From assembly GCA_000611775.1 (NCBI GenBank), contig KK106984.1, positions 2,621,772-2,685,771 on the forward strand: a stretch of 64,000 nucleotides of DNA, written 5' to 3'. The number at the start of each line of letters is the position of its first letter. Positions within the stretch are counted from its first letter, which is position 1. Shown one piece after another: positions 46,283 to 57,779 of this stretch. The notes under the pieces were generated by a model. It saw only the letters and a program-made list of their open reading frames with translations. It had not been told where the DNA came from and did not search any database. Made by a program: the position numbers and the translations under genes. The DNA comes from Umbilicaria muhlenbergii (Eukaryota > Ascomycota > Lecanoromycetes > Umbilicariales > Umbilicariaceae).

Positions 46283-46929
46283 GCTGGCACAGGGGAGGCT
46301 TGAAAACAGTGTAGTCGAGTGCTGCGGTAGTGAAGGGAGTGTGATTCCAGGCTCAGGTTCACTGACGAGTCCAAAATCGAAACCTCCTTGCTCTGATATC
46401 TGGAAATAGAAAGGGCTTCCAGTCTTTTGTGAATATGGCGCTCTACATTTCTGTCGATAAAGTCTCTCTGACCTGTTCACAACTTGAGACCCTCAACTGC
46501 ATCTTTGTATGCATGACGTGAAGCCAACCGTAGGGCATCAATGGTGCGGGCCCATGCCTCTAGCCTACCTTAGCCCTCACCGCCGCTGTGGAAGAATCTT
46601 TGCCCATGCCAGTATTGTCTCTGAAATGTTTACTACAGAAAACTCGCGGTCATGATGCTTACTCTCTAGCTGTAGGAGTTCTCCAATGCCTGATGAGATG
46701 AGCTGAGTGATTTGTAATGACTCCATGCTTGAGTAGCTGGTCTAGGTATGGCATCAGATGCTCTGAGCATGCTGTAAAGTTATCATGTTATTGCAGAGTG
46801 AGCTCCTGCCGTAGAACAATTATGGACCATGAAATTGTCAAATGAATTGAATCAATGAATTAGACCTCAATGGTAGGTCATCACTTATATTCAAGGGTGA
46901 TGTCTGGCGGTGATGATACAACTGAATCA
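46283..46929. other. 3' flank of the island gene; island edge
   Basis: Moderate-GC sequence with normal CpG to about 46690, then a gradual return to AT-rich, CpG-poor DNA. No ORF longer than 100 codons with any recognisable content. Probably the 3' untranslated region and intergenic DNA. Confidence 0.5.
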
Positions 46930-48250
46930 TCAGCAGTTCATGACTTATATGCTTAATTTTCCTGCAAATATGCAATTAAATTAGAGATTTTGAATGTAAT
47001 TATTAAATAGATATTTTCTTTTTATAAGACTGCTTTTCTAAAATATAAATTACAAAATAAAAAAGGTTTAAAAAGCAAGTTATAACTGAATAAAAAAACT
47101 TAAATATGCAGAATCTGAGCAGCACTCAATTAAGAATAATGCAATAAACACTGTAATTATGAATGATGATGCAAGTCACATTTTTATTAATTTTTAAATT
47201 GAGGATAACACTTCTGCTGACATTGTTAAAGCACTTCAACTCATGTCAACTCACTCACCTCTAAGTAAGGAGATAACAGCTTATATAAAAATGTTTATTA
47301 AATAACTTAAATATATAACTCATACTGAACAGTTGAAAGACAGTTTAGTATGATGAGTTTAACAAGAATTAATTACCCTTCTTAAGAATAAAAACAACTT
47401 AACTGAGTTAAAAATGACAAATATGATAATAATACTTCTTAATGTAATGAAATGTTGAGAGGAAATTGAGGATATCATATATTATGATGATAAAATTTAC
47501 ATTTCACAGAACTCTATCCTCTGTAATGCAGTAATTAATTAATTTCATGATGATGTTTTTGAAAGTCATTTCAGGAAGTCAAGAATCATAAAGTTGATGC
47601 AGTGATCTTATGATTGACTTAATGCTGTCAGAGATGTATGATGTTACTGTCATGATTATGTTGAATTTCAAAAGGTGAAACCAGCTTATCACAAATTATA
47701 TAAGTTATTAAACTCATTATCAGTTTCAACAGTGTTATAACATACAATAATAATAAACTTCATTATAAACTTATCATTAAGCAGTACATATGAAAGTATG
47801 ATATGAGACTTAATTCTTGTCATAATTGATAAGTTAATCAAGATAACTCATTATATTTTTATATAAAAGATGATGACAGTTGCTGACTTCATTGAAGTGT
47901 TTATTCAAGACATAATCAAGCTTCATGATATGTCAAAAATCTTAATCACTGACAGAGATAAACTGTTTACATTGAAATAATGAATTAACTTTTACTTTCA
48001 CATGTGATTTCATTATAACATATCAACAGCCTTTCACCTGCAAATGAATAATTAAACTGAGAGACAAAATCAGTTTTTAAAAGTATATTTATGCATATTT
48101 ATTAATGAGCAGTAAGAGAACTGAGTCAAGCTCTTACTCTGCACTGAGTTTTCATACAATAACTTTATATATGTTGTTATAAATAAAAGCTTTTTTTTTA
48201 TTTCTTCATTAAGTGTATGTAATCTAAGACTATGACACTGTGTAATCTAC
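46930..48250 (+). mobile_element. Ty3 integrase relic E
   Basis: A plus frame gives pre-integrase and integrase core only: CHDYVEFQKVKPAYHKLY (HHCC end), TIIINFIINLSLS (first Asp replaced), ILITDRDKLFT with the second Asp (47938-47970), and STAFHLQMNN.TERQNQFL with the Glu (48016-48080). ELLLCTEFSYNN-like sequence follows to 48170. No gag, RT or LTR. It is a fragment and stops where the LINE below begins. Confidence 0.75.
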
Positions 48251-48349
48251 ATATGTGAGGTATTTATTACCTCAAGTCAACTTGTTTTATCAATTTCTTT
48301 TGTGACTGTTATTGATGTCAGAATTACATATTTAAATATTTCTTTTAAT

Positions 48350-50085
48350 ATCTCCTCACTTTACTTCTTGATTTTCATCCTCAACCCCCCCTAAAAGTCA
48401 CTTTCATGTAGCTATTTTTGTGTGTTTTAAAAATACTAAAATATTTTTAATCCCTTCCTTTGTACAAAGTAATGATTATAATATTAATTGTGTAAATTCT
48501 ACTTTTTGCATTTCCTGTTTCAGTTCCTGCTGCTCTTGCTTATACTGCCTGCAATTTAACAGTAAATGCTCTGATGACTGTTTTACCTTACACTGAAAAT
48601 ATTAATTGTTTTCATATGTAGGTAATCTGTAAAGATATGATTTAAAATAGCTGTGTCTTAATTTTAATTGTGTAAATGTTGTAAAGGTTAATCTTTCACA
48701 TTTGTATAATTCTTTTAACTTTATAACTAGGTCAGGTCTTGTAGCATATGTTTTGTATTATTAACCTTGATTTGCATTTTGTCATTTTATTAATTATTCC
48801 TCTTTGGCAATTTCCTCAATATCTTTTTTGATATAAGATAAAGAAGTATGCCTTGAGTTTACATTAATAACTGCATTTCCTGCATTTAAAGCTTCTTGTT
48901 TGACTGCTTTATCTGTTAATTCATTTCCTGATATTTGACTGTGGCTCAGAATTCAGTGTATATGAATTAACTTTTGACTTTGCTGTAATTCTTGCAGATT
49001 TGACTGAATTTGTTGTAAAACTTCTGTATTTGCAGATTTTTGTAATTTTTATATTACAGTTTGATTATCTGTAAATATTCAGATGTTTTTCCTCAAAAAC
49101 TGTCTTTATATTGCTTGTTTTATAGCCTGCATTATAGTATAAAGCTCTGCATTTAGTACTTTAATGTACTGACCTAAAAAGTAGCTTTTTGTACTTATAT
49201 AATTGTCTTTTATACAGTAAATTTCAGCTTCTACATGATCTTTTGTACTTTGTGTTGTCTTTACACTGATTTTTGACTTATCAGTGTAAAAGACTGATGT
49301 TTTGCATGCAATTAATTACTTTACTTGAGCAAAGTGTTTTTTGATTGTGATTTTTTTTGTTTCTGCTGAAACTTGAATATCTGCAATCTGTGTATTACTT
49401 TGTAGTCATGGTTTTTGAGCTGTAATAAGCTTTTCCACTTGTCTTGATGATATTAATGTAGATATACTGTTTAGTATTTTAATTAATTGTGTAGAGTGTT
49501 TTTTCACTGATGTATTTTGATTTCAGTTTAGAAATTTAAAGTTTATAAGTATGTCTTGATTTATTTGTGACTTTGACAGGTATGAAGTGAGTATTCTCTG
49601 CTTAATATAATGATTTTCTGATAAAGTTATAATTCTTAATGCATATTTCCTGCATTTTTTGTTTAATCTGATCTGTACTGACTGAATATTTGCTTCAATT
49701 TTCATTGCAGCTCCTGAGGAAGTTCTAAAAGCTCTTAAGATCTTACATAATGCTGAGTTTTGCAATTTTTTTAAGTGCTTTAAGTAAGCTTTCTGATTTT
49801 TTCATCAAATTTCTGACCTGTAGTCACTAATTGATATAATGCATGCTTGATAAAGTTGTTTTGCATTTTTTAGCTGAAAGACCTCATTCTGAGTTTGTTA
49901 ATCTGTTGATTAAGTGCATTACTCTGATCACTGTGAATACTTTTTTTGAAACATGTGTTTTGAAGTTTAGTTTTCTGTTTAGTCAAACTTTTAACCACTT
50001 GACTTCTTTGACTGATTTTATCATCATGTCATTTGATAATGTAATACTGTTTTCTGCAGGTTTTTGGATTGAAAATCACAAAAAC
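48350..50085 (-). mobile_element. Tad1-like LINE, 5'-truncated copy
   Basis: On the minus strand this is the last third of LINE ORF2. From 50085 it matches 56130-56243 and 63071-63990 of the plus-strand copy (shared CTTTCAGCTAAAAATGCAAA, then NSALCKIL.AFRTSS, ENHYIKQRILTSY). An RNase H domain follows (IHWILSHSQISGNELTDKAV, about 48890-48980), then the CCHC-like C-terminal block (CKVKQSSEHLLLNCRQY, 48580-48530). The 5' end stops at a (GTT)n-like stretch near 50085, typical of incomplete target-primed insertion. It is less damaged than the Ty3 relics. Confidence 0.85.
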
Positions 50086-50744
50086 AACAACACAACAACC
50101 ACAACACCTTTTTTCTTGATTTGTCATGTAAGAATTAAATTTAAATCTATCTTACACTGCTTTTACAAATCATAAAACATTAAAAACACATTGTTATTCA
50201 CTGCTTTCTGCCTTTGTTATTGTTCAACACACGTCAAGTCACGGTTCTTGAGAATTTTGATGAGGTGTAAGCACTAAACCTTAAATCAATCACCTCACAA
50301 AATATCATGAAACTTCACTTTTTCCGCATTTTCCTTCATGCTTTACAATACTAAAGGTTATTCTTTTTGAGTTTGACATAAAGGACTGTAAAAAGCTCAG
50401 ATTAATAAAAAAGCCTGTGAAGGAAAGCGTTATTCTGAGTACAAGAGATATAAAGAACTCTCATTAAGCATTTCATATATAAAGAGTAAAGATCAGTGAG
50501 TTTATATCATTTTCTATTTGAATAAGCTCAGATTAAGTCAGGCTACAGGTGATTTTAAGGGCTTTTATAAGAATTAAATTTCTAAGGATCATAGGGGCTA
50601 CTTATTCTGAGTATCAAGGATAGAAAATGAGGCCTTTAGACTCTTGATTGTGCTTGAGTTTATAAAGGAAGGGATATTAAACTTGAGGTAAATTCAGGAT
50701 ATCACCAGGACCAGAACATCAGAAAAACACCAAAAAACATTATA
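50086..50744. other. Intergenic stretch / 5' untranslated region of the full-length LINE
   Basis: Contains an ACAACAACACAACAACCACAAC tract broken at the LINE junction (50085-50105), then AT-rich leader sequence that keeps a few CpGs (CACACGTCAAGTCACGG at 50228). Coding begins at 50745. No promoter motif recognised. Confidence 0.5.
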
Positions 50745-52474
50745 ATGAATATAATATCAGACATGAAGTTTAAAAATAGTAGTCAGTGCACTACACCTAC
50801 ACCTACGCCGGCAGCATTCATAACAAAGGAAAACTACTTTGTTATGAATAGCAATCAAAACAGCCCGTTCACCTTCTCACAAACACACAGGCAAATCAAA
50901 AAAGCCACATTGCAAGATAAAAAACACAAAAACACCACTTCCTCACAAGAAAGTCAACCGGTGAAGGTGCAGATTCAAAGTTCAGGGGAAAACTGTGAAA
51001 ATCTGCAAAACAGCGAACAGAGTAAAAGTGGAAAAACGCTGAATTTGAGACACAAAATGATGAAATCACTGTATTTAGCAGCAAATTCTGCGCTGTTAAA
51101 TCTAGTCAATGCATCACACCTGTCACAAAAATTTGACTTAAATCAGGCAATTTTCCACCTCGCAAAGTCACAAAACCCACAAAATGTGAAAAGTTCACAA
51201 TTGGCAAATTTGAACACAAACGTGCAAAATCACCACTTGCAAAGCCAAATTCAGGTCATAAATTTCAAAATGAATTTACTACTGCGCAAAACAGACAGTG
51301 TGAATGCAAGTGTAAAAACAGCTGCAGAAAACACAGGGAAAATGCAAAAAGTTACAAATGCAGCATTTGCACAAAACAGTCAAAAACAGCACGCGGAAAT
51401 ACAAAACAGTCAAATCACATCAGACAAGGCTGAAACCTTCAGTATTAGTGCAAAACAAGGGCCTGAATTTATGATGAAAAATTCAGCTCAATCAGGTAAT
51501 GTTTCAGTGAGTAGGACTGAAAATGCTGAAAATGCTCAAAAACATCAAAGCTCAAAATCAACATTTGCGCAAATGTTGACTCAAAACAGCAATAAACCAT
51601 GAATGAAGGTGGTTAAAAAGGCGTAAAAGTCTGCATTAATCAAAGAGATTAAGCAGATTACACAAAGGGAACGCAGAGTACTGTTAACATCAAAAACATC
51701 AATTGCAACAGCAAGCTTCAACCCAATGCAAGTTTGAGACAAAGTCAACAATGCATTGAAAAATGCAAAAATTGCAAAGGTGTTGATCACAACAGCTACT
51801 ATTTCTAGATCACAAAATAGCATAATCCTCATCATGATAGAAGAGAGCAGTGCAGAAGAGTTATTGCAACATAAAAATATCTGAGAGCCAGAATTAAACC
51901 TGAATCTAATTCATGTGTGAAAAGATCAGAAATGATATAAGATAATTCTACATGAAGTATCTACAGAGATTTTCAACAATGCAGAGGGAATGCAATTGCT
52001 AAAGAATGAGGTAGAGATCTTCAATAAAGGTTTAAAATTGATGTGTAAACCAAGCTGAATGTTTATGACAGAGAGTAGAAAATTCAAAAAGCATTCATCT
52101 GCAGTTATTGCCTTTGCAAGCAGTCAAGAGGCTGAAAAAGCCTTGAGATTTAAGTTAATTGTGACTGAAAACTCACTACATACCGCGGAATACACAGACT
52201 GCAAACTGTATGAACAATGCATCAAATGTTAAGGATTCAGTCACACACAGCATAAGTGCACACATGAAGCCAAATGCCAAATATGCACTGAAAATCATTA
52301 TATCAGGAAGCACACGTGCTTTATTTGCAAAAAAGGACAAGAAATATGCAGTCACACAATAATAAAGTGTGCAAATTGCAAAGAAAATCACCAGGTGAAT
52401 AGCAAAGACTGTGAATGTTACAAAGCAGTTGAACTCTATTCAGCAGACAGAGACTCTTTAGTCATGAATGAATA
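50745..52474 (+). pseudogene. LINE ORF1 (gag-like, CCHC knuckles)
   Basis: The first 285 codons (50745-51599) are uninterrupted: Gln/Asn/Ser/Lys-rich with PTPTPAAF near the start. A TGA at 51600 and later TGA codons break the second half. Three zinc knuckles follow at about 52203-52430: C..C.GFSHTQHKC, CQICTENHYIRKHTC and CANCKENHQVNSKDC. It ends at TAA 52472-52474. ORF1 of Tad1 LINEs binds the element RNA. The intact first half against the broken second half suggests that C-to-T decay was uneven here. Confidence 0.8.
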
Positions 52475-52519
52475 ATGTGTAATATAAACACACAACATTC
52501 AAACACAGACCTGCAGGAA

Positions 52520-54747
52520 TTATTTAAAATACAGATTTTTCAACATAACTGCAATAGATCAACAAACACTATGTAATCATGTCTAGAAGCTGCAGTGGGG
52601 AAAATAAATATTGTGTTAATTCAAAAACCATGAATTGAGCCAAATAACAGTACTATTTCACACTCAGCATTTATTAGCATTATCTCAACGTCAGAACTCA
52701 GACCATGAGTTTTAACATTTATTACAAAAGCAAACAAAGGAATAAAATGCACGCCTAGATCAGATATATTGAAGGATGCAGATTTACAAGCTCTGTCTAT
52801 TTCTGCATCAGGTTTAGAAGAAATTCTACTGTTGAATATATATAATGAAAGGTCTCTTCAGCCTGAATTAAATACATGAACAATGAAAAGAGCATTAAGT
52901 CAAATAAGTGCAACAATTAGAACATTAGTTTGTGGAGACTTTAATGCACATCATGCATGATGAAATTCTACAATCACAGAGGCAAAAAATGCAGAAAGTT
53001 TATTACAATGACTGCAAACAAATCACTGCTAGGCTGTCATTTGAGTCAGGTCAGGTCAGGTCCAGCTCCTTCACAGACCTGATATTCAGTGGCCAACCGG
53101 GTCGACCCTGAGGTACCCACATAGACACTGAACTAACTCAATCAGGTTAACTCCCGCGCGCTAAACATTAATTTTTGAGCCGCGAACTTCAAAAAATAGA
53201 TAAGGCTGCAAGGTAATGCCCTTATTAAATATGACATTGTGACTTGATTTCTTTGCAACTCTATTGAATTGTAGAGCTTAATGCGCCCGTCAATTTGATG
53301 CAAAAATCATCCAAAACGGATCGCGGCGCATTGCGCTGTGTGGGTTTGAAGTTCAGGGTGGCGAACATCATCAATCAATCAACTTAAAGAAAGTGTCAAC
53401 TTTCAAACTCACATAACTAAATGCGCAGCGATCCGTTCTTGATGATTTTTGCATAGAATTGACGGGCGCGTTGAGATCTATAATATACCAAATTATGGAA
53501 GGGTTTAGCCCTAATTATTGCGGCTCTCAGTGTCCTAATTACCCTCAGTGTCTGCTTTCATTACCCGCCCTGACCTGACATGTCAAGGTGTGTTCAAAAT
53601 CACTGAGACACTGTCACCTGACCCGCCCCGACCCGCCCTGACTCAGTGTCGCCCCGACCCACAGTGACAGCCTAATCACTGCAATTTAGTCAATATACCA
53701 GACGTCATAACATTCATCAGACATATTGTAAACAGATAATATTCATCAGTTCTAGATTTAACATTTGCAACAAATCAATTAATACCAGAAATAATTGATT
53801 GGCAAGTTAATGAAGAAGTGTATACTGGTTCAGATCATGAGGTTATTCAGTTTTCCATAATTACTGAAAACCTTACACTGGTGGAAAGTTCTTTCAACGC
53901 ATCATTTAATATACAAAAAGTGGATTGGGAGAACTTTACAAAGGAATTACAGCAAAATGCAAAAGTCATAAGTTTAAATCAATTATTAGAACAAATGGCT
54001 GAAAACTTAAGAGACTTAATTGCACAAACTGTGAAAGACAATATTCCTAGACGGAAATCATGAAACAAATCTAAAGTATGTTGAATGAAAAACCTCACCA
54101 GGCTTAGAAAAGAAATGTCAACAGCAAGAAGACATTACAACAAGCATGATTAATCTGAAAGACAGTGAATTAAATTCACAGCAAGCAGAGCTGAGTACTT
54201 TCAAGTTATTAAAAATGCAAAACAAAAATCCTGAACAACATTTCTTACAGAAGCAAGTGGAAAAGATGTATTTCAAGCATATAAATACACAAAGCCACGA
54301 CTTATGAAGAAAATATCACCAATACAAGATCAGGATTTTCAAGACAAATGTCAAGCATTCATTACAGCAATGTATTCAGAACCTTCTACAGCTGAAATTA
54401 AGAATAATCAAGACACAATACATGCAAATTGATCAAACTTAACAGAAAATAAAGTCAAACAAGTTATATTTACATCCTCCGCAAAGAAAGCACCTGAATC
54501 AAATGATATTTCCTTTGCTATTATTCAAAAAGCATATCAAGCAATACCAGAATTAATGTTTACAATTTATAAATAATTAATTCAAGCAGGCTTTCACCTG
54601 GAATGTTGATGTTAAAGCATGAGTGTTATTCTAAAAAAGCTGAGAAAGCCAGATTATTCAAAATCAAAAGCTTACAGAATAATTACATTATTAAACTGTT
54701 TAAGCAAAGTGGCAGAGAAAATCATGACAACTAGATTATCATATCTA
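52520..54747 (+). pseudogene. LINE ORF2: APE endonuclease and start of RT
   Basis: The endonuclease frame includes FQHNCN (52538), IVLIQKP.IEPNNS (QEPW motif with E changed to K), LVCGDFNAHHA (52926, intact) and YTGSDHEVIQFS (53818, intact SDH motif). It is split by the 645-bp foldback element at 53030-53674. RT begins after 54060 (KAPESNDISFAIIQKA, 54487) and reaches SKSKAYRIITLLNCLSKVAEK and TRLSYL at 54747, where R1 copy 4 is inserted. Confidence 0.8.
53030..53674. mobile_element. hAT-like non-autonomous foldback element (MITE), 645 bp
   Basis: The termini are perfect 10-bp inverted repeats, TAGGCTGTCA...TGACAGCCTA. An 8-bp target duplication ATCACTGC (53022-53029 and 53675-53682) is perfect. 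Both fit hAT elements. No coding capacity. Inside, arms of about 57 bp (53281-53337 and 53419-53475, both containing CAATT...GCAAAAATCAT and CGATCCG/CGGATCG) can form a long hairpin, with a further shorter pair around TTTGAAGTTC. CpG is plentiful, unlike the LINE around it, so it arrived after or escaped the mutation process. Confidence 0.85.
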
Positions 54748-55564
54748 CATCCGCAACTTGGCAGCCCACTCAAAAATAAGGTTTTAGTTAATAGTACTTT
54801 ATGCGCTCAGAGCACTCTCTGAGCAGTAAATGAGCTCATACAAATCTTACACTTTAAATAACTATTATACCTTCATAAATAATAAGAAACTTTTTATTGA
54901 AAAGTTTTAAATCTCTTTATTCTGTACACTTTACAAACTAAAGATTTCTTCATAAGTTTTAATTTGCAATAGTTATGAATTAAAAAACTTTTAACTAATT
55001 ATAAATATATTAGCATATTAAATAACTATTGCGCTTTTATACTTATGATATAACTTTCAATTTATAAGTTGTAGAGAATAAGCTGTTTAAGAGTTTTCTT
55101 ATACAAAGTTTCTTTTTATGTGTTATTGTTGTTGAGTTATTCAAAAAGTCATTAAAAGTCTATTTATTAATGTTGTGATTTACATCACTGAAAGTTTAAA
55201 ATCAATGTAACTTTTTAACAACAACAGTTATAAAAAAAACTTTAAGTTATAAAACTGTTTAATAGCTTCTTCTCTACAACTTATAAACTGAAAGTTATAT
55301 CATAAGTATAAAAGCGCAATAGTTATTCAAAGTATATGACTTTTTTTGAAAGATTTTTCGCTATTAAAAACTTGAATTAAATATAACTTAACAACAACAG
55401 CAGTTATGAAGAAACTTTTAATTTAACATTAATAAAAAATACTGTTTTTTATAACTTATGCATTGAAAGTTTCTTCATATCTGTCGAGGTGCAAAAGTTA
55501 TTAAAGTGTGTAAATTTTTAAGAGGCGAAAATCTTGAAGTTCTTTAAATAGTCAGAACTCAACA
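54748..55564 (+). mobile_element. R1 foldback repeat, copy 4 (817 bp, one end missing)
   Basis: It starts CATCCGCAACTTGGCAGCCC like copy 2 but stops after GTCAGAACTCAACA, about 300 bp before the usual end. It is flanked by ATATCTA (54741-54747) / ATATTTA (55565-55571). It sits in the LINE RT between S-Y-L and S-Q-V. A truncated end with a duplication is odd for a TIR element. Confidence 0.75.
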
Positions 55565-56243
55565 ATATTTAAGTCAAGTCACAGACTTATTAGATCAAGA
55601 TTAAACTGAAGAAAGAAAACAAAGATCAGTAATTAATGCAGTATTAACCTTAACACATAATATAGAATCAGCTCAAAACAAAGGAAATGTTTTATCATGC
55701 TTGTTATTAAATGTCAAGGGAGCTTTTGATCATGTGTCACTACTGCAATTACTTTCAATTATGAAGAAATTGAAGTTATCAGTACAAATATAATCATGAA
55801 CAAAATCCTTTCTAGAAAATAGAAAATCAGGATTAACCTTTGATGATGAAAGACAAGAAATGCAAAAAATCAAAACAGGAATTTCACAAGAATCATCAAT
55901 ATCCTCAATACTGTTTTTGATATATATAAGACATTTATTCCCAAAAATCAAGGCTAAATTCACAGATATGAAAAAACTCAGCTATATAAATAATGTGACA
56001 CTATATATTACTGAAAAATCAGCTGCAGAAAATTGTTTAAAATTATAATTTGCAGCTGAAACAGCCTTCTTATGAGTAGAAACAAACACAGTACAGTTTA
56101 ATAACAGTAAATTTAAATTAATTCACTTTGAAAAGTCAAGAAAACCTGTGAAAAACAGTATTACACTATTAAATGACACGGTGGTAAATTCAGTCAAAGA
56201 AGTCAAGTGATTAAGAGTTTAACTAAATAAAAAACTGAACTTC
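55565..56243 (+). pseudogene. LINE RT, central part
   Basis: Codes VLSCLLLNVKGAFDHVS (55690; first catalytic Asp region, intact form LLLDVKGAFD), GISQESSISSILFLIYIRHLF (55879; intact form GIPQGSPISPILF) and SYINNVTLYIT (55979; the catalytic Y-D-D pair now N-N). It ends at the ACTTC duplication where element C2 is inserted. Stops are few and mostly TAA or TGA. Confidence 0.85.
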
Positions 56244-56471
56244 TGTCATGAGTTAATGACAATCTGAGACTCATGTAGAGCATGTACCCTACAAGTGACT
56301 TGACAGCATTAATGAGTCACATGAAAACTCTGCACTGCTTGATCTCATCTTCATTCCTTAGTTATTAGTTTTATATAATTAGAATCATATAATCTTTATA
56401 CATTTATATCTCACACTGTCATGAACCTCAACTATACTTCTCTTTTTAGTAAGAGATGTTATAATCTTACA
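56244..56471 (+). repeat. 5' LTR of element C2
   Basis: TGTCATGAGTTAATGACAAT ... GATGTTATAATCTTACA. It contains the imperfect palindrome TGTAGAGCATGTACCCTACA and a TATA-like TTTTATATAATTAG (56367). Confidence 0.92.
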
Positions 56472-56499
56472 GTTTTAATAATTTTATCTTTCAAAGGAT

Positions 56500-57640
56500 G
56501 ATGACTTGAGATAAGATGCAAACTTAAAATCAACTACATTAAACTTCTGAAGCAGAATAAGACATGATGATGAAGAATTAATAAAATGATCATGAAACAT
56601 TTCCTCTGACATCAGTGAAGTGAACCTCATGAGTGAAGGATCTTTAAGTGAAACAGTGCACAACATTAATAATGAGATCATGCAAGTGAGACAATAATGA
56701 GATGAACTCTTTAAGCAACAAGAGTTGCAGCAGCTCTGAATGAAAGTTTTAACATTAAAAATTAACCTACTCAAAGATTCTGCTACTCATGTTGATACCT
56801 CAACTGAGAGATTCCTTGACTTTATGAACACTGAGTTCATAATGAGCAAGCATCACACTGATGAAACACTGTCAATATGAAATGTATAATCAAGGATTCA
56901 GGCAAAGGAATTGCTGTTATATCATGATAAAAACATGAAAAAGCACCTGAATTAAATGCAAGATGCAAGAAATACCTTTTATTTTAACTCAGCTGATTTC
57001 CCTCATGAGGAGAATAAGATGATTTATGTCATGTAATATTTAAAGAATAAATCAAAGGAGATATGATTATGAGATGATGAAATTAAAAATTATTTCACTG
57101 TTACTTGAGATGATTTTACAAAATTCCTGCTCAACATTATTGAGGACCCTGTGAATCATCAGTTTCACATTACTCAGCTGTATAATGATGCTGTTCAATT
57201 ACCTCATTAATCAATTCAAGCTTTCAATAATTATTTAAGCACCTTGAAAGCTCAGTTATCTCTTTACAGTGAAGAGCACATGAGGACTTACTTCTTCATA
57301 AAATTGAAGCCTGAGGTTCATGCAGCCTTAATGAATTATCAGGATTTACTTACAACTTGAAAGAGAATCATCACCTTGACTGCATGCTTGAAGAATAACT
57401 TATGTTTGAGAGGCACTGTGAAATCAAAAGCAAATTTTAATATAATAATTATCTTCAGTTGCAAACCTGAGTCACTGTCAAAGCCTGCTAAGAATAAGGA
57501 TCATAAGCCTGATGAGGGCAAGATGAAGAGCAAGTGAGATAATAAACATGAAAGTGAATCAATGAAGGCTCCTGAAACAAAGAACTTGTCACATGTGACT
57601 TGTTGAAATTATAATTAAAAGAGACATTATTTTCCTGATT
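56500..57640 (+). pseudogene. C2 gag
   Basis: The frame runs through ISEVNLMSEGSLSETVHNIN, QQELQQL, NHQFHITQLYNDAVQLPH, SLYSEEHMRTYFFIKLKPEV and LMNYQDLLTT, with a Lys/Asp-rich linker and a CCHC knuckle decayed to C.NYN.K.HYFPDYSQ (57601-57650). It is about 380 codons with frequent TGA. It is the sense counterpart of C1 gag. Confidence 0.82.
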
Positions 57641-57779
57641 ATTCACAGCCTGTGAAAAACTCAGATCTGAATAAAACCTCAGTTGTAGCTGTTTCAGCAT
57701 CAAAAAATGAAAACACTTCAGTGAAGACTCTGCATCACTGAAGTGCTGAACAAAAGTAGCCTCAGAGTTTAATTTTATT

